Shown here: positions 1 to 6,824 of the stretch, one piece after another
How the letters are laid out: each line of letters opens with the position of its first letter
Numbering within the stretch: the stretch's first letter is position 1
Assembly (NCBI GenBank): GCA_958415625.1
Contig: CATYZI010000033.1
Location: 1-23,616 of the forward strand
Direction of reading: 5' to 3'
Length of the DNA stretch: 23,616 nt
Source: an uncultured Collinsella sp.
GTDB lineage: Bacteria > Actinomycetota > Coriobacteriia > Coriobacteriales > Coriobacteriaceae
Notes under the pieces: model-generated
Databases searched by the model: none
Told to the model about the DNA's origin: nothing
What the model saw: only the letters and a program-made list of their open reading frames with translations
Made by a program: the position numbers and the translations under genes

Positions 1-47
1 GTTATATAAAGTATTATAACGTCATGGGATGAATGAAGGGTTCATCC
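1..47. promoter_or_regulatory. Two inverted repeats upstream of the SIS deglycase gene
   Basis: GTTATA at 1-6 and TATAAC at 15-20 form a perfect inverted repeat. GGATGAA at 27-33 and TTCATCC at 41-47 form a second one. Both lie just before the ribosome binding site (AGGAG, about 57-61) of the first gene. They could be a repressor site or an intercistronic RNA hairpin in an operon that begins left of the window. The sequence alone does not decide between these. Confidence 0.35.
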
Positions 48-67
48 AAGTGAGTTAGGAGTAAGGG

Positions 68-1102
68 ATGTTCAATTTCGATGAGCCTCGTTACGAGAAG
101 GTTGTGAGCGATGCCCTCGCTCTCCGTCCTCAGATTGAGGCTGCCGTAGACGAAGTCTGCGAGCAGGGTTATTCCAACATCTTCTTCATTGGCTGCGGCG
201 GCACTTGGGCCCACACGCTCCCGATGAAGTATTGGGTCGAGACCACCACGGCCGACGTCGACGTCCACTGCGAGATCGCCGCAGAGTTCCTCGCCTGCCC
301 GCCCAAGACCTTCAACAAGGATTCGGTCTGCGTCTTCTCCACCCGTACCGGCACCACCCCCGAGATCATCGAGGCCGCCAAGTTCTGCCAGGAGCAGGGT
401 GCCCGCACGCTGATGTATGTCTCCAACGACAACACCCCGGCCACCGAGTACGCCAACTACAAGTTCTTCAGCTTCGCCGAGGACGACGTTCTGTGCGAGG
501 CCATCTACACCTACCAGATCACGCTGGTCGCCCGCTTCCTCAAGAACGCCGGCGCCTTCCCCAAGTACGACACCTTCATGGAGGAGTTCGGCAACATCGC
601 TCCGTTCCTCATCAAGGCCAAGGACGCCCAGGACGAGCGCTGCGCCGCCATGGCCGAGGACTTCAAGGACACCGACTACCACATGGTGATCGGCTCCGGC
701 ATGCTCTGGGGCGAGGCCTACGACTACGCCATGTGCATCCTCGAGGAGATGCAGTGGATCAAGACCAAGTCCATCCACGCCGCCGAGTTCTTCCACGGCA
801 CCATCGAGCTGTGCGAGGAGGGCACGAGCCTCATCATGCTCTACGGCGAGGACGACACCCGTAAGCTTATGGACCGCGTGGACAACTTCACTCACATGCT
901 CGCCGACGAGAAGGGCGTCAACGTCCGCGTGAACAAGTTTGACACCGCCGAGGTCGAGCTGCCGTTCAGCGACCCCGAGTTCCGCAAGATCGTCTCCCCG
1001 ATGGTCACCTACACCATCACCGAGCGTCTGAGCTGCCATCTCGAGCACGTCCGTAACCACCCGCTCACCACGCGTCGTTACTATCACCAGATGAACTACT
1101 AA
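68..1102 (+). CDS. SIS-domain sugar-amine-6-phosphate deglycase (FrlB/GfrF-like)
   Basis: This 344-residue protein has two SIS (sugar isomerase) domains, as in fructoselysine-6-phosphate or glucoselysine-6-phosphate deglycases of similar length. Such enzymes split a phosphorylated Amadori product into glucose-6-phosphate and the free amine in the cytoplasm. The first SIS core is visible as GCGGTWAHTLP and a phosphate-binding STRTGTTPE segment. The second domain holds HAAEFFHGTIE, with Glu240 and His243 as candidate catalytic residues. ATG at 68 is preceded by AGGAG at a 6-nt gap. The gene is followed by mannose-family PTS IIC and IID genes, so the substrate is probably imported and phosphorylated by that PTS. 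A glucosamine or other aminosugar phosphate is an alternative substrate. The SIS family is certain; the exact substrate is inferred. Confidence 0.8.
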   Translation: MFNFDEPRYEKVVSDALALRPQIEAAVDEVCEQGYSNIFFIGCGGTWAHTLPMKYWVETTTADVDVHCEIAAEFLACPPKTFNKDSVCVFSTRTGTTPEIIEAAKFCQEQGARTLMYVSNDNTPATEYANYKFFSFAEDDVLCEAIYTYQITLVARFLKNAGAFPKYDTFMEEFGNIAPFLIKAKDAQDERCAAMAEDFKDTDYHMVIGSGMLWGEAYDYAMCILEEMQWIKTKSIHAAEFFHGTIELCEEGTSLIMLYGEDDTRKLMDRVDNFTHMLADEKGVNVRVNKFDTAEVELPFSDPEFRKIVSPMVTYTITERLSCHLEHVRNHPLTTRRYYHQMNY

Positions 1103-1123
1103 TCCTCTCAAATTGCTGCGGTT

Positions 1124-1162
1124 GTCTGCAGGCGAGCTGCGCAGAATGCCTCGCCTGCAGAC
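1124..1162 (+). promoter_or_regulatory. Strong intercistronic hairpin
   Basis: GTCTGCAGGCGAG at 1124-1136 pairs perfectly with CTCGCCTGCAGAC at 1150-1162, a 13-bp stem with a 13-nt loop. The loop itself holds CTGCGCAG, so the stem could extend inward. The following bases are only weakly T-rich, so this is not a classic terminator. In an operon it would more likely be an mRNA-stabilising or processing element, or a partial attenuator, separating the soluble enzyme message from the membrane subunits. Confidence 0.6.
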
Positions 1163-1183
1163 CTATTTCTGGGGTTGATCGAA

Positions 1184-1957
1184 ATGGTTGTCCAGTATCT
1201 TCTAGTTGCACTGGTCGCATTTATTGCGTCCATGGACGAGCAATTATTTGGCATTACGATGCTTGGTCGTCCGCTGTTTACGAGCCTGTTTGTCGGCTTG
1301 ATCCTTGGCGATGTCCAGCAGGGCGTTATCGTCGGCGCTGCTTTGGAGTCCATGTTCATGGGCGCCATCATGGTCGGCGCGGCGGTTCCTCCCGAGGTCT
1401 ATGCCTCCGGCGTGCTTGGCTGCGCGTTTGCCGTCATTACGGGTACGGGCACGGCAACTGCCGTCGCGCTCGCCCTTCCCGTCTCCGTCTTCCTTCAGGT
1501 GTGGCGCAACTTCTGCTACGCCGTTCCGGGTGCCTTTGCCTGCAAGAAGATCGAGACCGCTCTGGCAAATCGCGATCTTGCCAAGGCGAATCTGTACCAT
1601 CTGACTATCGTGCCGCTGTCGATTGGCATTCCGTCTGCACTGCTGGTGTTTGGCTCACTGTTCTTTGGTGCCGACCTCATCAACAATGCGCTCAACGCGA
1701 TTCCGCAGTTTGTGATGGACGGCCTCAACGTTGCATCCGGCGTCATGGTCTGCATCGGCTTCGCACTTCTTATCAGGACCATGGGCGATAACAAGCTCCT
1801 TCCCTGGCTGTTCCTGGGCTTCATTATGGTCATCTATCTCAAGATGGACGTGGTCGGCGTCGCCGCAGCTGCCATTTGCGTCGCGCTGCTCCTGGCCTTC
1901 CGCGAGGGCTCGTCCGGTCCGCAGACGGTTGCTGCAGATGAAGAGGAGGACTTCTAA
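1184..1957 (+). CDS. PTS mannose/fructose/sorbose-family IIC subunit
   Basis: This 257-residue, strongly hydrophobic protein has the length and feel of the EII-Sor family IIC subunit, the membrane channel that carries the sugar. Recognisable family segments include FTSLFVGLILGDVQQGVIVGA near the N-terminus and the later ALALPVSVF region. Several membrane spans are evident and the tail is acidic (ADEEEDF). I chose ATG at 1184 over the in-frame TTG at 1175, because GGGG at 1171-1174 leaves a workable gap only for the ATG; the ribosome binding site is weak either way. The stop overlaps the IID start (TAATG), indicating translational coupling. It would work with IID and with IIA/IIB subunits encoded outside this window. 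Confidence 0.85.
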   Translation: MVVQYLLVALVAFIASMDEQLFGITMLGRPLFTSLFVGLILGDVQQGVIVGAALESMFMGAIMVGAAVPPEVYASGVLGCAFAVITGTGTATAVALALPVSVFLQVWRNFCYAVPGAFACKKIETALANRDLAKANLYHLTIVPLSIGIPSALLVFGSLFFGADLINNALNAIPQFVMDGLNVASGVMVCIGFALLIRTMGDNKLLPWLFLGFIMVIYLKMDVVGVAAAAICVALLLAFREGSSGPQTVAADEEEDF

Positions 1958-2805
1958 TGGCTATCCAGAACACCGACCTCAAAGAGGCCAAGAAGGACGC
2001 GATTATGACTCCCGATATGTATCGGAGCATGTTCCTTCGCCAGTTTACGAGCCAGTGCTCGCAGTCGTACGACAAGATGATGGCAATGGGCTTCATGTAC
2101 ACCATTCAGAAGCCCCTGCGAAAGATCTATCCCAACGACGACGATTACTATGCGGCGCTCGATCGCCATACCGAGTTCTTTAACATCACGCCTCATGTGC
2201 TTCCGTTTGTAGCCGGCCTAACGGTTTCGATGGAAGAGCAGGCGGCTGCCGATAAGAACTTCGACACGTCCTCGATTAACGCCATGAAGGTCGGCCTCAT
2301 GGGACCGCTTTCCGGCATCGGCGATTCGTTCTACTGGGGTACGTTCCGCGTGGTTGCCGCCGGCATTGGTATTGGCATCGCTTCGACGGGCAACCCGCTC
2401 GGCCCCATCGTGTACGCGCTCATCTACTCCGTGATTAACTTTGCAACGCGTATCGTCGCCGCCCATCTGGGTTACGACTTGGGAACCAAGTTTTTGCAGC
2501 AGTCCGAAGAGAGCAACCTTATGTCTCGCATGACGCATGCTGCCGGTGTCCTCGGAATGACCGTTATCGGCGCCATGATTGCGGCACAGGTCTCGCTGTC
2601 CACGGCTTTGACCTTTGACGTGGGTGGTTCGGAGATTGTCCTGCAGGATCTGTTCGATTCGATCTTCCCCGGTCTGCTGCCCTTGCTGGCAACGTTCGCT
2701 TGCGTTGCCCTCTATAAAAAGGGCGTCAAGACCATTTGGATCATCTTGGGCATCTTCGCAATCTGCATCATCGGAACGGGCTTGGGAGTGTTCGCGGCGG
2801 CGTAA
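1957..2805 (+). CDS. PTS mannose/fructose/sorbose-family IID subunit
   Basis: This 282-residue protein matches the EIID family, the second membrane component of mannose-type PTS permeases. Family signatures include MGFMYTIQKPLRKIY, the FFNITPHVLPFVAGLTVSME stretch and MGPLSGIGDSFYWGTFR, followed by C-terminal membrane spans ending GTGLGVFAAA. AGGAGG at 1944-1949 sits 7 nt before the ATG, which overlaps the IIC stop by one base. It is the last gene of the block, since a strong terminator follows. With IIC it forms the translocation complex that delivers phosphorylated substrate to the deglycase encoded first. Confidence 0.9.
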   Translation: MAIQNTDLKEAKKDAIMTPDMYRSMFLRQFTSQCSQSYDKMMAMGFMYTIQKPLRKIYPNDDDYYAALDRHTEFFNITPHVLPFVAGLTVSMEEQAAADKNFDTSSINAMKVGLMGPLSGIGDSFYWGTFRVVAAGIGIGIASTGNPLGPIVYALIYSVINFATRIVAAHLGYDLGTKFLQQSEESNLMSRMTHAAGVLGMTVIGAMIAAQVSLSTALTFDVGGSEIVLQDLFDSIFPGLLPLLATFACVALYKKGVKTIWIILGIFAICIIGTGLGVFAAA

Positions 2806-2850
2806 TGTTGACTGCTATGCTCGCGCGTTGGATAACTAACTGACCGTTTG

Positions 2851-2887
2851 AAAACGGGGCTCGGCGTAAGGCCGACCCCGTTTTTTG
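2851..2887 (+). terminator. Rho-independent terminator of the PTS operon
   Basis: AAAACGGGG-TCGGC and GCCGA-CCCCGTTTT form a long GC-rich stem around a short GTAAG loop, directly followed by a T run (2881-2886). It lies about 45 nt after the IID stop and closes the operon. The A-rich left flank would let it work in the other direction too. Confidence 0.92.
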
Positions 2888-2935
2888 TTTGAGGGATTTT
2901 CCGACCGTCCAATAATCCACGCTCATGCATCACTC

Positions 2936-3010
2936 ACGCATCTCTCGTCTCTCATTCGTCACTAACACGAGAGATAGATTAAAGACGAGAGATAATTACG
3001 AGAGATAGCT
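2936..3010. repeat. Operator-like module A (ACGAGAGATA decamers)
   Basis: The decamer ACGAGAGATA occurs in direct orientation at 2967-2976, 2985-2994 and 2998-3007, with start-to-start steps of 18 and 13 bp. An inverted copy (ATCTCTCGT) begins at 2940, 27 bp before the first direct copy. The same layout recurs exactly 164 bp downstream in module B. The region contains no credible gene. A multi-site protein-binding operator is the likeliest reading. Confidence 0.75.
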
Positions 3011-3054
3011 CAGCAGCAAAGAGACAAGCAACCATGGTATTGTCTCAATATCGA

Positions 3055-3083
3055 TTGTTCCACCAGCAAAAACATGATTTAAT
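3055..3083 (+). promoter_or_regulatory. Candidate promoter between the two repeat modules
   Basis: TTGTTC at 3055-3060 and TTTAAT at 3078-3083 are separated by 17 bp, a plausible -35/-10 pair. It points at the AlbA_2-family gene. Module A lies upstream of it and module B downstream, the classic layout for repression by looping or blockage. The match to consensus is only fair. Confidence 0.4.
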
Positions 3084-3099
3084 GAAGCAGGTAGAGATA

Positions 3100-3174
3100 T
3101 CTTATCTCTCATCTTTTACTCATATCTAATACGAGAGATAACAGAAAGACGAGAGATAATTACGAGAGATAACT
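3100..3174. repeat. Operator-like module B (second copy of module A)
   Basis: Direct ACGAGAGATA decamers lie at 3131-3140, 3149-3158 and 3162-3171, again spaced 18 and 13 bp. The inverted half (ATCTCTCAT) begins at 3104, again 27 bp ahead. An ungapped alignment to module A at offset 164 holds over about 75 bp. The repeats and the AAAG and AATT spacers are conserved, while other positions differ. A related GAGAGACGAGGG follows at about 3175-3186. Confidence 0.75.
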
Positions 3175-3194
3175 GAGAGACGAGGGAAATCCGT

Positions 3195-3212
3195 CTGCGG
3201 TATTCTCCGCAG
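3195..3212 (+). promoter_or_regulatory. Small leader hairpin before the AlbA_2 gene
   Basis: CTGCGG at 3195-3200 and CCGCAG at 3207-3212 form a 6-bp stem with a 6-nt loop. It sits only 8 nt before the GAAGGGA ribosome binding site (3221-3227), so it could modulate translation. The stem is short and may be incidental. Confidence 0.3.
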
Positions 3213-3234
3213 GACCGAGCGAAGGGACGTGCAG

Positions 3235-4701
3235 ATGAACGAAAACGAGCTGGCCGGTTTGCTCGAGTCTTTAAAGCGAATGGGTTCGGATGACCTTAGC
3301 GTCGAAGTAAAAGAGAGCGCCATGACGCTTTCCCGCGACGTATGGGAAACAGTCAGCGCTTTCGCAAACACCGCCGGCGGCATCATCGTACTCGGAGTGA
3401 GCGAGCGCGCGGGTTTTGTCCCAGTTGCAAACTTTGAGACCGAGAAGGTACTCAACCAATTCGTGGCGGGCATGGGCGATGCTGGCGGTCGCGGAAAGCT
3501 GGCCAATCCGCCCAAATACACCATTGAGCGCGTGGGGCTTCGGGGTACCGTTGTTCTCGTTATCACGATTGAGGAGCTCGACCCGTCGAGCAAGCCTTGC
3601 TATGTAATAGAGCGGGGCGCCCAGGGCGGCAGCTACAAGCGCGTCGATGACAAAGACGTGCCCCTTTCGTCGACCGAGGTTTTGGCACTGTCGTCATACG
3701 AACGGACGAGTCCTAGCGATCGCGATGCGGTGCCCGGCACGAGTGTGGGCGATCTCGACGAGTCGCTGGTCGACCGCACGATAGAACGCGCCTATTCGTT
3801 GACGCCTCGAGCGATGCGTGGTGCGACGGACAAGAAGACAAAGATGGAGCGCCTGAATCTCCTCGACTTCCAGGGCAATGTTACCAAGGCCGGCCTCCTT
3901 GCCGCGGGCGTTTACCCTCAGCAGTTCTATCCCAAGCTCTTCATTGATGTGGCTGTCCATGCGGGAACTCAAAAGGGCGCTGCGGGACCGCTAAGATTTA
4001 TGGACCGCACAGTCTGCGAGGGCACCCTGGGCGAGATGATTTCGGATACTGTCGCGGCTGTCGCCAAAAACCTGCGCCGCACCTCGACCGTCCAAGGCAT
4101 CTCGCGTATCGACTCGCTGGAGATTCCCGAGGAGGTCCTGCGCGAGGCAGTCGCCAACGCGGTTATCCACAGGGAATACGGGGATCGGTTCTGTGGGCAA
4201 TCGATCACCGTCGACGTTTTTGACGACCGTATCGAGGTGACGAATCCCGGCGGCCTTTATGGAGGGAAGACTCGCGAGAACTTGTTTGACGGCAGCTCCC
4301 GATGCCGTAACGCGACGCTCGTGAAACTCATGTCGATTGTCCCGCTGCCGGATGGCGCAGGTTCGCCGGCTGAGGGCAATGGCTCGGGCATCCCGATGAT
4401 GATCGATGCCATGCGCGCGCATGGTCTGGCCGAGCCCCTGTTCTGCCCGGGGTTCGATCGGTTCAAGGTCGTACTTTACCGTTCAAAGATCGAGCCGGTC
4501 GATCATGGCGGGGACTTGATTATGACGGCACTCAAGCGCTACGGCGAATTGGGGACGCGCGAACTGGCAGAGCGCACGGGACTCACGGTTTCCCAGGTTA
4601 GGGCACGCGTCAATGCGCTCATTGAGCAGGGTGAGCTTGAGCCGACGGCGCCGTCGACAAGCCGCAACCGCAAATATCGACTGTCAGAGCGCGTGGAATA
4701 A
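3235..4701 (+). CDS. AlbA_2 (Schlafen-type) / HATPase / winged-helix putative regulator
   Basis: This 488-residue protein has three recognisable parts. An N-terminal AlbA_2 putative nucleic-acid-binding domain covers about residues 5-120, including EVKES and the NTAGGIIVLGV core. A middle GHKL-type HATPase_c_4 segment (about 295-410) shows the N-box-like REAVANAVIHREYG and later DDRIEVTNPGGLYGG and NGSGIPMM. A C-terminal winged-helix region (about 425-488) contains LGTRELAERTGLTVSQVRAR. ATG at 3235 fits GAAGGGA with an 8-nt gap better than the GTG two codons earlier. Members of this family are annotated as transcriptional regulators or ATP-binding proteins, and a few belong to defence loci; the biochemical role is mostly unknown. 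The gene stands alone behind the ACGAGAGATA modules, so autoregulation is a reasonable inference. Confidence 0.8.
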   Translation: MNENELAGLLESLKRMGSDDLSVEVKESAMTLSRDVWETVSAFANTAGGIIVLGVSERAGFVPVANFETEKVLNQFVAGMGDAGGRGKLANPPKYTIERVGLRGTVVLVITIEELDPSSKPCYVIERGAQGGSYKRVDDKDVPLSSTEVLALSSYERTSPSDRDAVPGTSVGDLDESLVDRTIERAYSLTPRAMRGATDKKTKMERLNLLDFQGNVTKAGLLAAGVYPQQFYPKLFIDVAVHAGTQKGAAGPLRFMDRTVCEGTLGEMISDTVAAVAKNLRRTSTVQGISRIDSLEIPEEVLREAVANAVIHREYGDRFCGQSITVDVFDDRIEVTNPGGLYGGKTRENLFDGSSRCRNATLVKLMSIVPLPDGAGSPAEGNGSGIPMMIDAMRAHGLAEPLFCPGFDRFKVVLYRSKIEPVDHGGDLIMTALKRYGELGTRELAERTGLTVSQVRARVNALIEQGELEPTAPSTSRNRKYRLSERVE

Positions 4702-4706
4702 ATGCG

Positions 4707-4756
4707 TTAGTGGACGAGGCGACCCAATAATCGACCCCTCGATTGGCGCCCACTAA
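4707..4756. terminator. Inverted repeat between convergent genes, possible bidirectional terminator
   Basis: TTAGTGG at 4707-4713 pairs with CCACTAA at 4750-4756. Inside it, CCAAT at 4724-4728 pairs with ATTGG at 4742-4746. The structure lies between the stops of two convergent genes. It lacks a long T run on either side, so termination is plausible but not proven. Confidence 0.4.
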
Positions 4757-4802
4757 GGTAAAGCGGTTGTTGCTCAGTCGACGGTGATGCTAAAGACTCG
4801 GC

Positions 4803-5294
4803 TTACGCCGGCATGGCCCCGAACCCGTCCATCAAGAACAGCCTAAGAACCAGCTTGATGACATATCCCGGTTTGACTTCTGCCGCGTCAAAGACGTGGC
4901 GCTCGGCGAGCTCGCGGCAGTATGCATAGATGTCGCGGATAAGGTCCGCGCCCGAAAGCGTAAACATGTAGCCTGCGTCCGAAAGCGCATTGGGCGCGGC
5001 GGGCAACTTGGCCATGCGGCAGAACGTTTGCAGGTCGGGCGCCATAACATTCTGGTAGTCAAGGTGGCTGCCGTCTTCTTGCGCGGCGAATTCCAGCTGG
5101 CGTACTCGATCAAGCGCCGCTGCCAGCACAAAGCTCGGTGTGGGAGCATTGACGTCCTCCGTGCTCGCCACAAGCCTGCCCGCCGCCTGCGTGACAAGCC
5201 AAGCGACCTCGCGCTGGCAACGCACGGCCTTGCGCGTAACCGGCTTGATGGACGAAGAAGAAACGCTCCCCTTAGGCGGATTCGAAGCAGCCAC
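4803..5294 (-). CDS. Hypothetical protein
   Basis: I do not recognise this 163-residue protein. It starts at GTG with GGGAGG placed 5 nt upstream, a strong signal that supports a real gene. The N-terminus is Ser/Lys-rich and likely disordered. The rest is predicted mostly helical by eye, with conserved-looking segments VRCQREVAWLVTQAAGRLV and SGADLIRDIYAYCRELAERHV and a hydrophobic end (VIKLVLRLFLMDGFGAM). There is no signal peptide or clear membrane span and no nucleotide-binding motif. It lies immediately downstream of the methyltransferase gene on the same strand, but an apparent terminator separates them. An overlapping longer frame at 4832-5341 lacks a good ribosome binding site and was judged a shadow. 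Confidence 0.6.
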   Translation of the reverse strand: MAASNPPKGSVSSSSIKPVTRKAVRCQREVAWLVTQAAGRLVASTEDVNAPTPSFVLAAALDRVRQLEFAAQEDGSHLDYQNVMAPDLQTFCRMAKLPAAPNALSDAGYMFTLSGADLIRDIYAYCRELAERHVFDAAEVKPGYVIKLVLRLFLMDGFGAMPA

Positions 5295-5351
5295 AAAAAC
5301 CTCCCATGAACGACCCGGCCCAACAAGCCCGGATGAAACACGTGCTACATC

Positions 5352-5379
5352 AGTATACAGGGGAGCGGGATGGAAAAAA
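5352..5379 (-). promoter_or_regulatory. Possible promoter of the hypothetical gene
   Basis: Read on the minus strand, TATACT (5357-5352) is a good -10. The only -35-like sequence at 16 bp is TTTTTT (5379-5374), the T run of the upstream terminator. The gene would thus start directly out of the methyltransferase terminator. The -35 is weak. Confidence 0.35.
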
Positions 5380-5409
5380 CGGAGTCGACAGCGTGAACTG
5401 CCGGCTCCG
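5374..5409 (-). terminator. Terminator of the methyltransferase gene
   Basis: On the minus strand CGGAG (5409-5405) pairs with CTCCG (5384-5380), with further pairs inside, and is followed by six T (5379-5374). It begins 12 nt after the methyltransferase stop. Confidence 0.7.
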
Positions 5410-5420
5410 GATTGCTTGCC

Positions 5421-6683
5421 TTAGAGGCCGTACACTTCGACCATGGCTTCGCCAATGCGATGGGGCACGCCGGTGACGAGTGCGTTGCCCATGCAGAAGG
5501 CTCGATGGCCGTCAGTCATGCCCGTATCGGTCCAGCCTTTCGGGAATCCCTGAAGCTGATCGAGCTCGTCGGGAACAAGACGGCGGAAACGGCCATCGGG
5601 ACATTCGATGACGTGCTTGAAGCGGCTCGCTCCCGTGCCGCCTTCTCCTGTGAGGATGGTGCGGCTCGGCTTGTCGGTGGCATCCGGGAAGCTCATGGCT
5701 CCCTCGGAATACGTGTACGTAAAGCCTGTCTTTTTGTTAGTGCGTTCTTCGCGCTTGCTGCCCTTAAGGTAGCGCCAGTCGGGAAGCTTTTCGTCGGAGA
5801 TGTAGAACTGATCCGGGACATCAGCCACGTCGACAAGCACGTCGCCAAGCACGCGGCGCTCACCGTGATAGTCCTCGGCAAAGTCGCAGGTCAGAACATG
5901 ACAGCCCTGCATGACGCCAGCATTCTTGAATTGAGAGGTCTTTTGGCCGATGCCAAAACGAGTTGAGTTCTCGTAGGGGTCGGGTAAAACGTCGAGTTCG
6001 GACATCTCGTCGGGATAGATGGCGGGGAAGGCTTTAGCCATGACGCCGTTGTGCATGCGATCAACGAGATCAACCTTGCCAGCGCCCTTTTCGCAAAAGA
6101 TATAAACACGCTTGCGACGCTGGGGGAAACCGTATTCGGCAGAGTTGACCACGCGCCATTCGACCGTGTAGTCGAGGTCGGCAAGACAGCTTAGGATGAT
6201 GGCGAAGTCGCGACCGCGTTGAGACGCGGGCGACTTGAGCAGGCGGTCGACGTTCTCAAAGAGACCGAACTTGGGCTTCTTCATTTCGAGGAAGTGATAG
6301 ATGTCCCACCAAAGGACACCCTTCTTGCCCTCGATGCCGTGCGCCTGATTGAGCGGGCGTGCAACAGAGTAGTCCTGGCAAGGGAAGCCACCGACGACCA
6401 TTTGCACGTCGGGGATTTTAATTTTGCCGGCTTCAACCTGATCCAAGACCTTATTGATATCTTCGTTGACAACGGAATCTTCGCCAAAGCGGTCCATATA
6501 GCAACGTGCCGCGAACTGACGAGTTTTGGTTCCGGGCGGTTCCCACTGGTTTGCCCAAATGGTATGGAAGGGGCCAGCGGGCTTCATGTAAAACTCGGGA
6601 TGACGCGGGTCGGCATAGCCTTCAAGACCCAGACGAAATCCGCCGACGCCCGCAAAAAGCTCGGCAATGTTAATCTCAGACAC
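5421..6683 (-). CDS. C5-cytosine DNA methyltransferase of a Sau3AI-like R-M system
   Basis: This 420-residue enzyme shows the ordered C5-methyltransferase motifs. Motif I is ELFAGVGGFRLGL (residues 8-20). Motif IV is GGFPCQDYSVARP, with catalytic Cys102. Motif VI is FENVDRLL (Glu143). Motif VIII is QRRKRVYIF (188-196), and motif X is GNALVTGVPHRIGEAM near the C-terminus. The segment between VIII and X is the target-recognition domain. It methylates cytosine to protect host DNA from the divergent endonuclease. I chose GTG at 6683, with GGAG 4 nt upstream, because the frame runs on for 200 more codons only as antisense of the endonuclease gene. Length is close to that of M.Sau3AI, which modifies the C of GATC. 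GATC specificity here is inferred from the partner nuclease. Confidence 0.9.
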   Translation of the reverse strand: MSEINIAELFAGVGGFRLGLEGYADPRHPEFYMKPAGPFHTIWANQWEPPGTKTRQFAARCYMDRFGEDSVVNEDINKVLDQVEAGKIKIPDVQMVVGGFPCQDYSVARPLNQAHGIEGKKGVLWWDIYHFLEMKKPKFGLFENVDRLLKSPASQRGRDFAIILSCLADLDYTVEWRVVNSAEYGFPQRRKRVYIFCEKGAGKVDLVDRMHNGVMAKAFPAIYPDEMSELDVLPDPYENSTRFGIGQKTSQFKNAGVMQGCHVLTCDFAEDYHGERRVLGDVLVDVADVPDQFYISDEKLPDWRYLKGSKREERTNKKTGFTYTYSEGAMSFPDATDKPSRTILTGEGGTGASRFKHVIECPDGRFRRLVPDELDQLQGFPKGWTDTGMTDGHRAFCMGNALVTGVPHRIGEAMVEVYGL

Positions 6684-6723
6684 GTTTCTCCAATCGCTGC
6701 TGTGTCCGTTTATGGTGCTCACA

Positions 6724-6752
6724 ACAATAGCTGATCGAGCGGACAAGATCAA
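6724..6752 (-). promoter_or_regulatory. Candidate methyltransferase promoter containing GATC sites
   Basis: On the minus strand TTGATC (6752-6747) and TATTGT (6729-6724) are separated by exactly 17 bp, a good sigma-70-type promoter. GATC at 6747-6750 lies inside the -35 box, and a second GATC at 6733-6736 lies in the spacer beside the -10. If the enzyme methylates GATC, both sites would be modified and promoter strength could respond to methylation. Confidence 0.55.
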
Positions 6753-6824
6753 GACCTCAATTTCATGGAGGAATATGCTGCCCTGAACTACCATGAGGTT
6801 AACTGCGACGTTCGGAGGTACCCT

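Noticed and set aside
14..1111. 365-codon open frame opposite the SIS gene
   Set aside because: It is the antisense shadow of a GC-rich gene, rich in Val, Gly, Leu and Asp repeats with no recognisable domain or ribosome binding site.
2925..3008. 27-codon ORF running through repeat module A
   Set aside because: No ribosome binding site, and the sequence is explained by repeated decamers; module B does not preserve the frame.
2936..3174. CRISPR array
   Set aside because: The repeats are only 10 bp, spacings are 13-27 bp, an inverted copy is included, and no cas gene is near.
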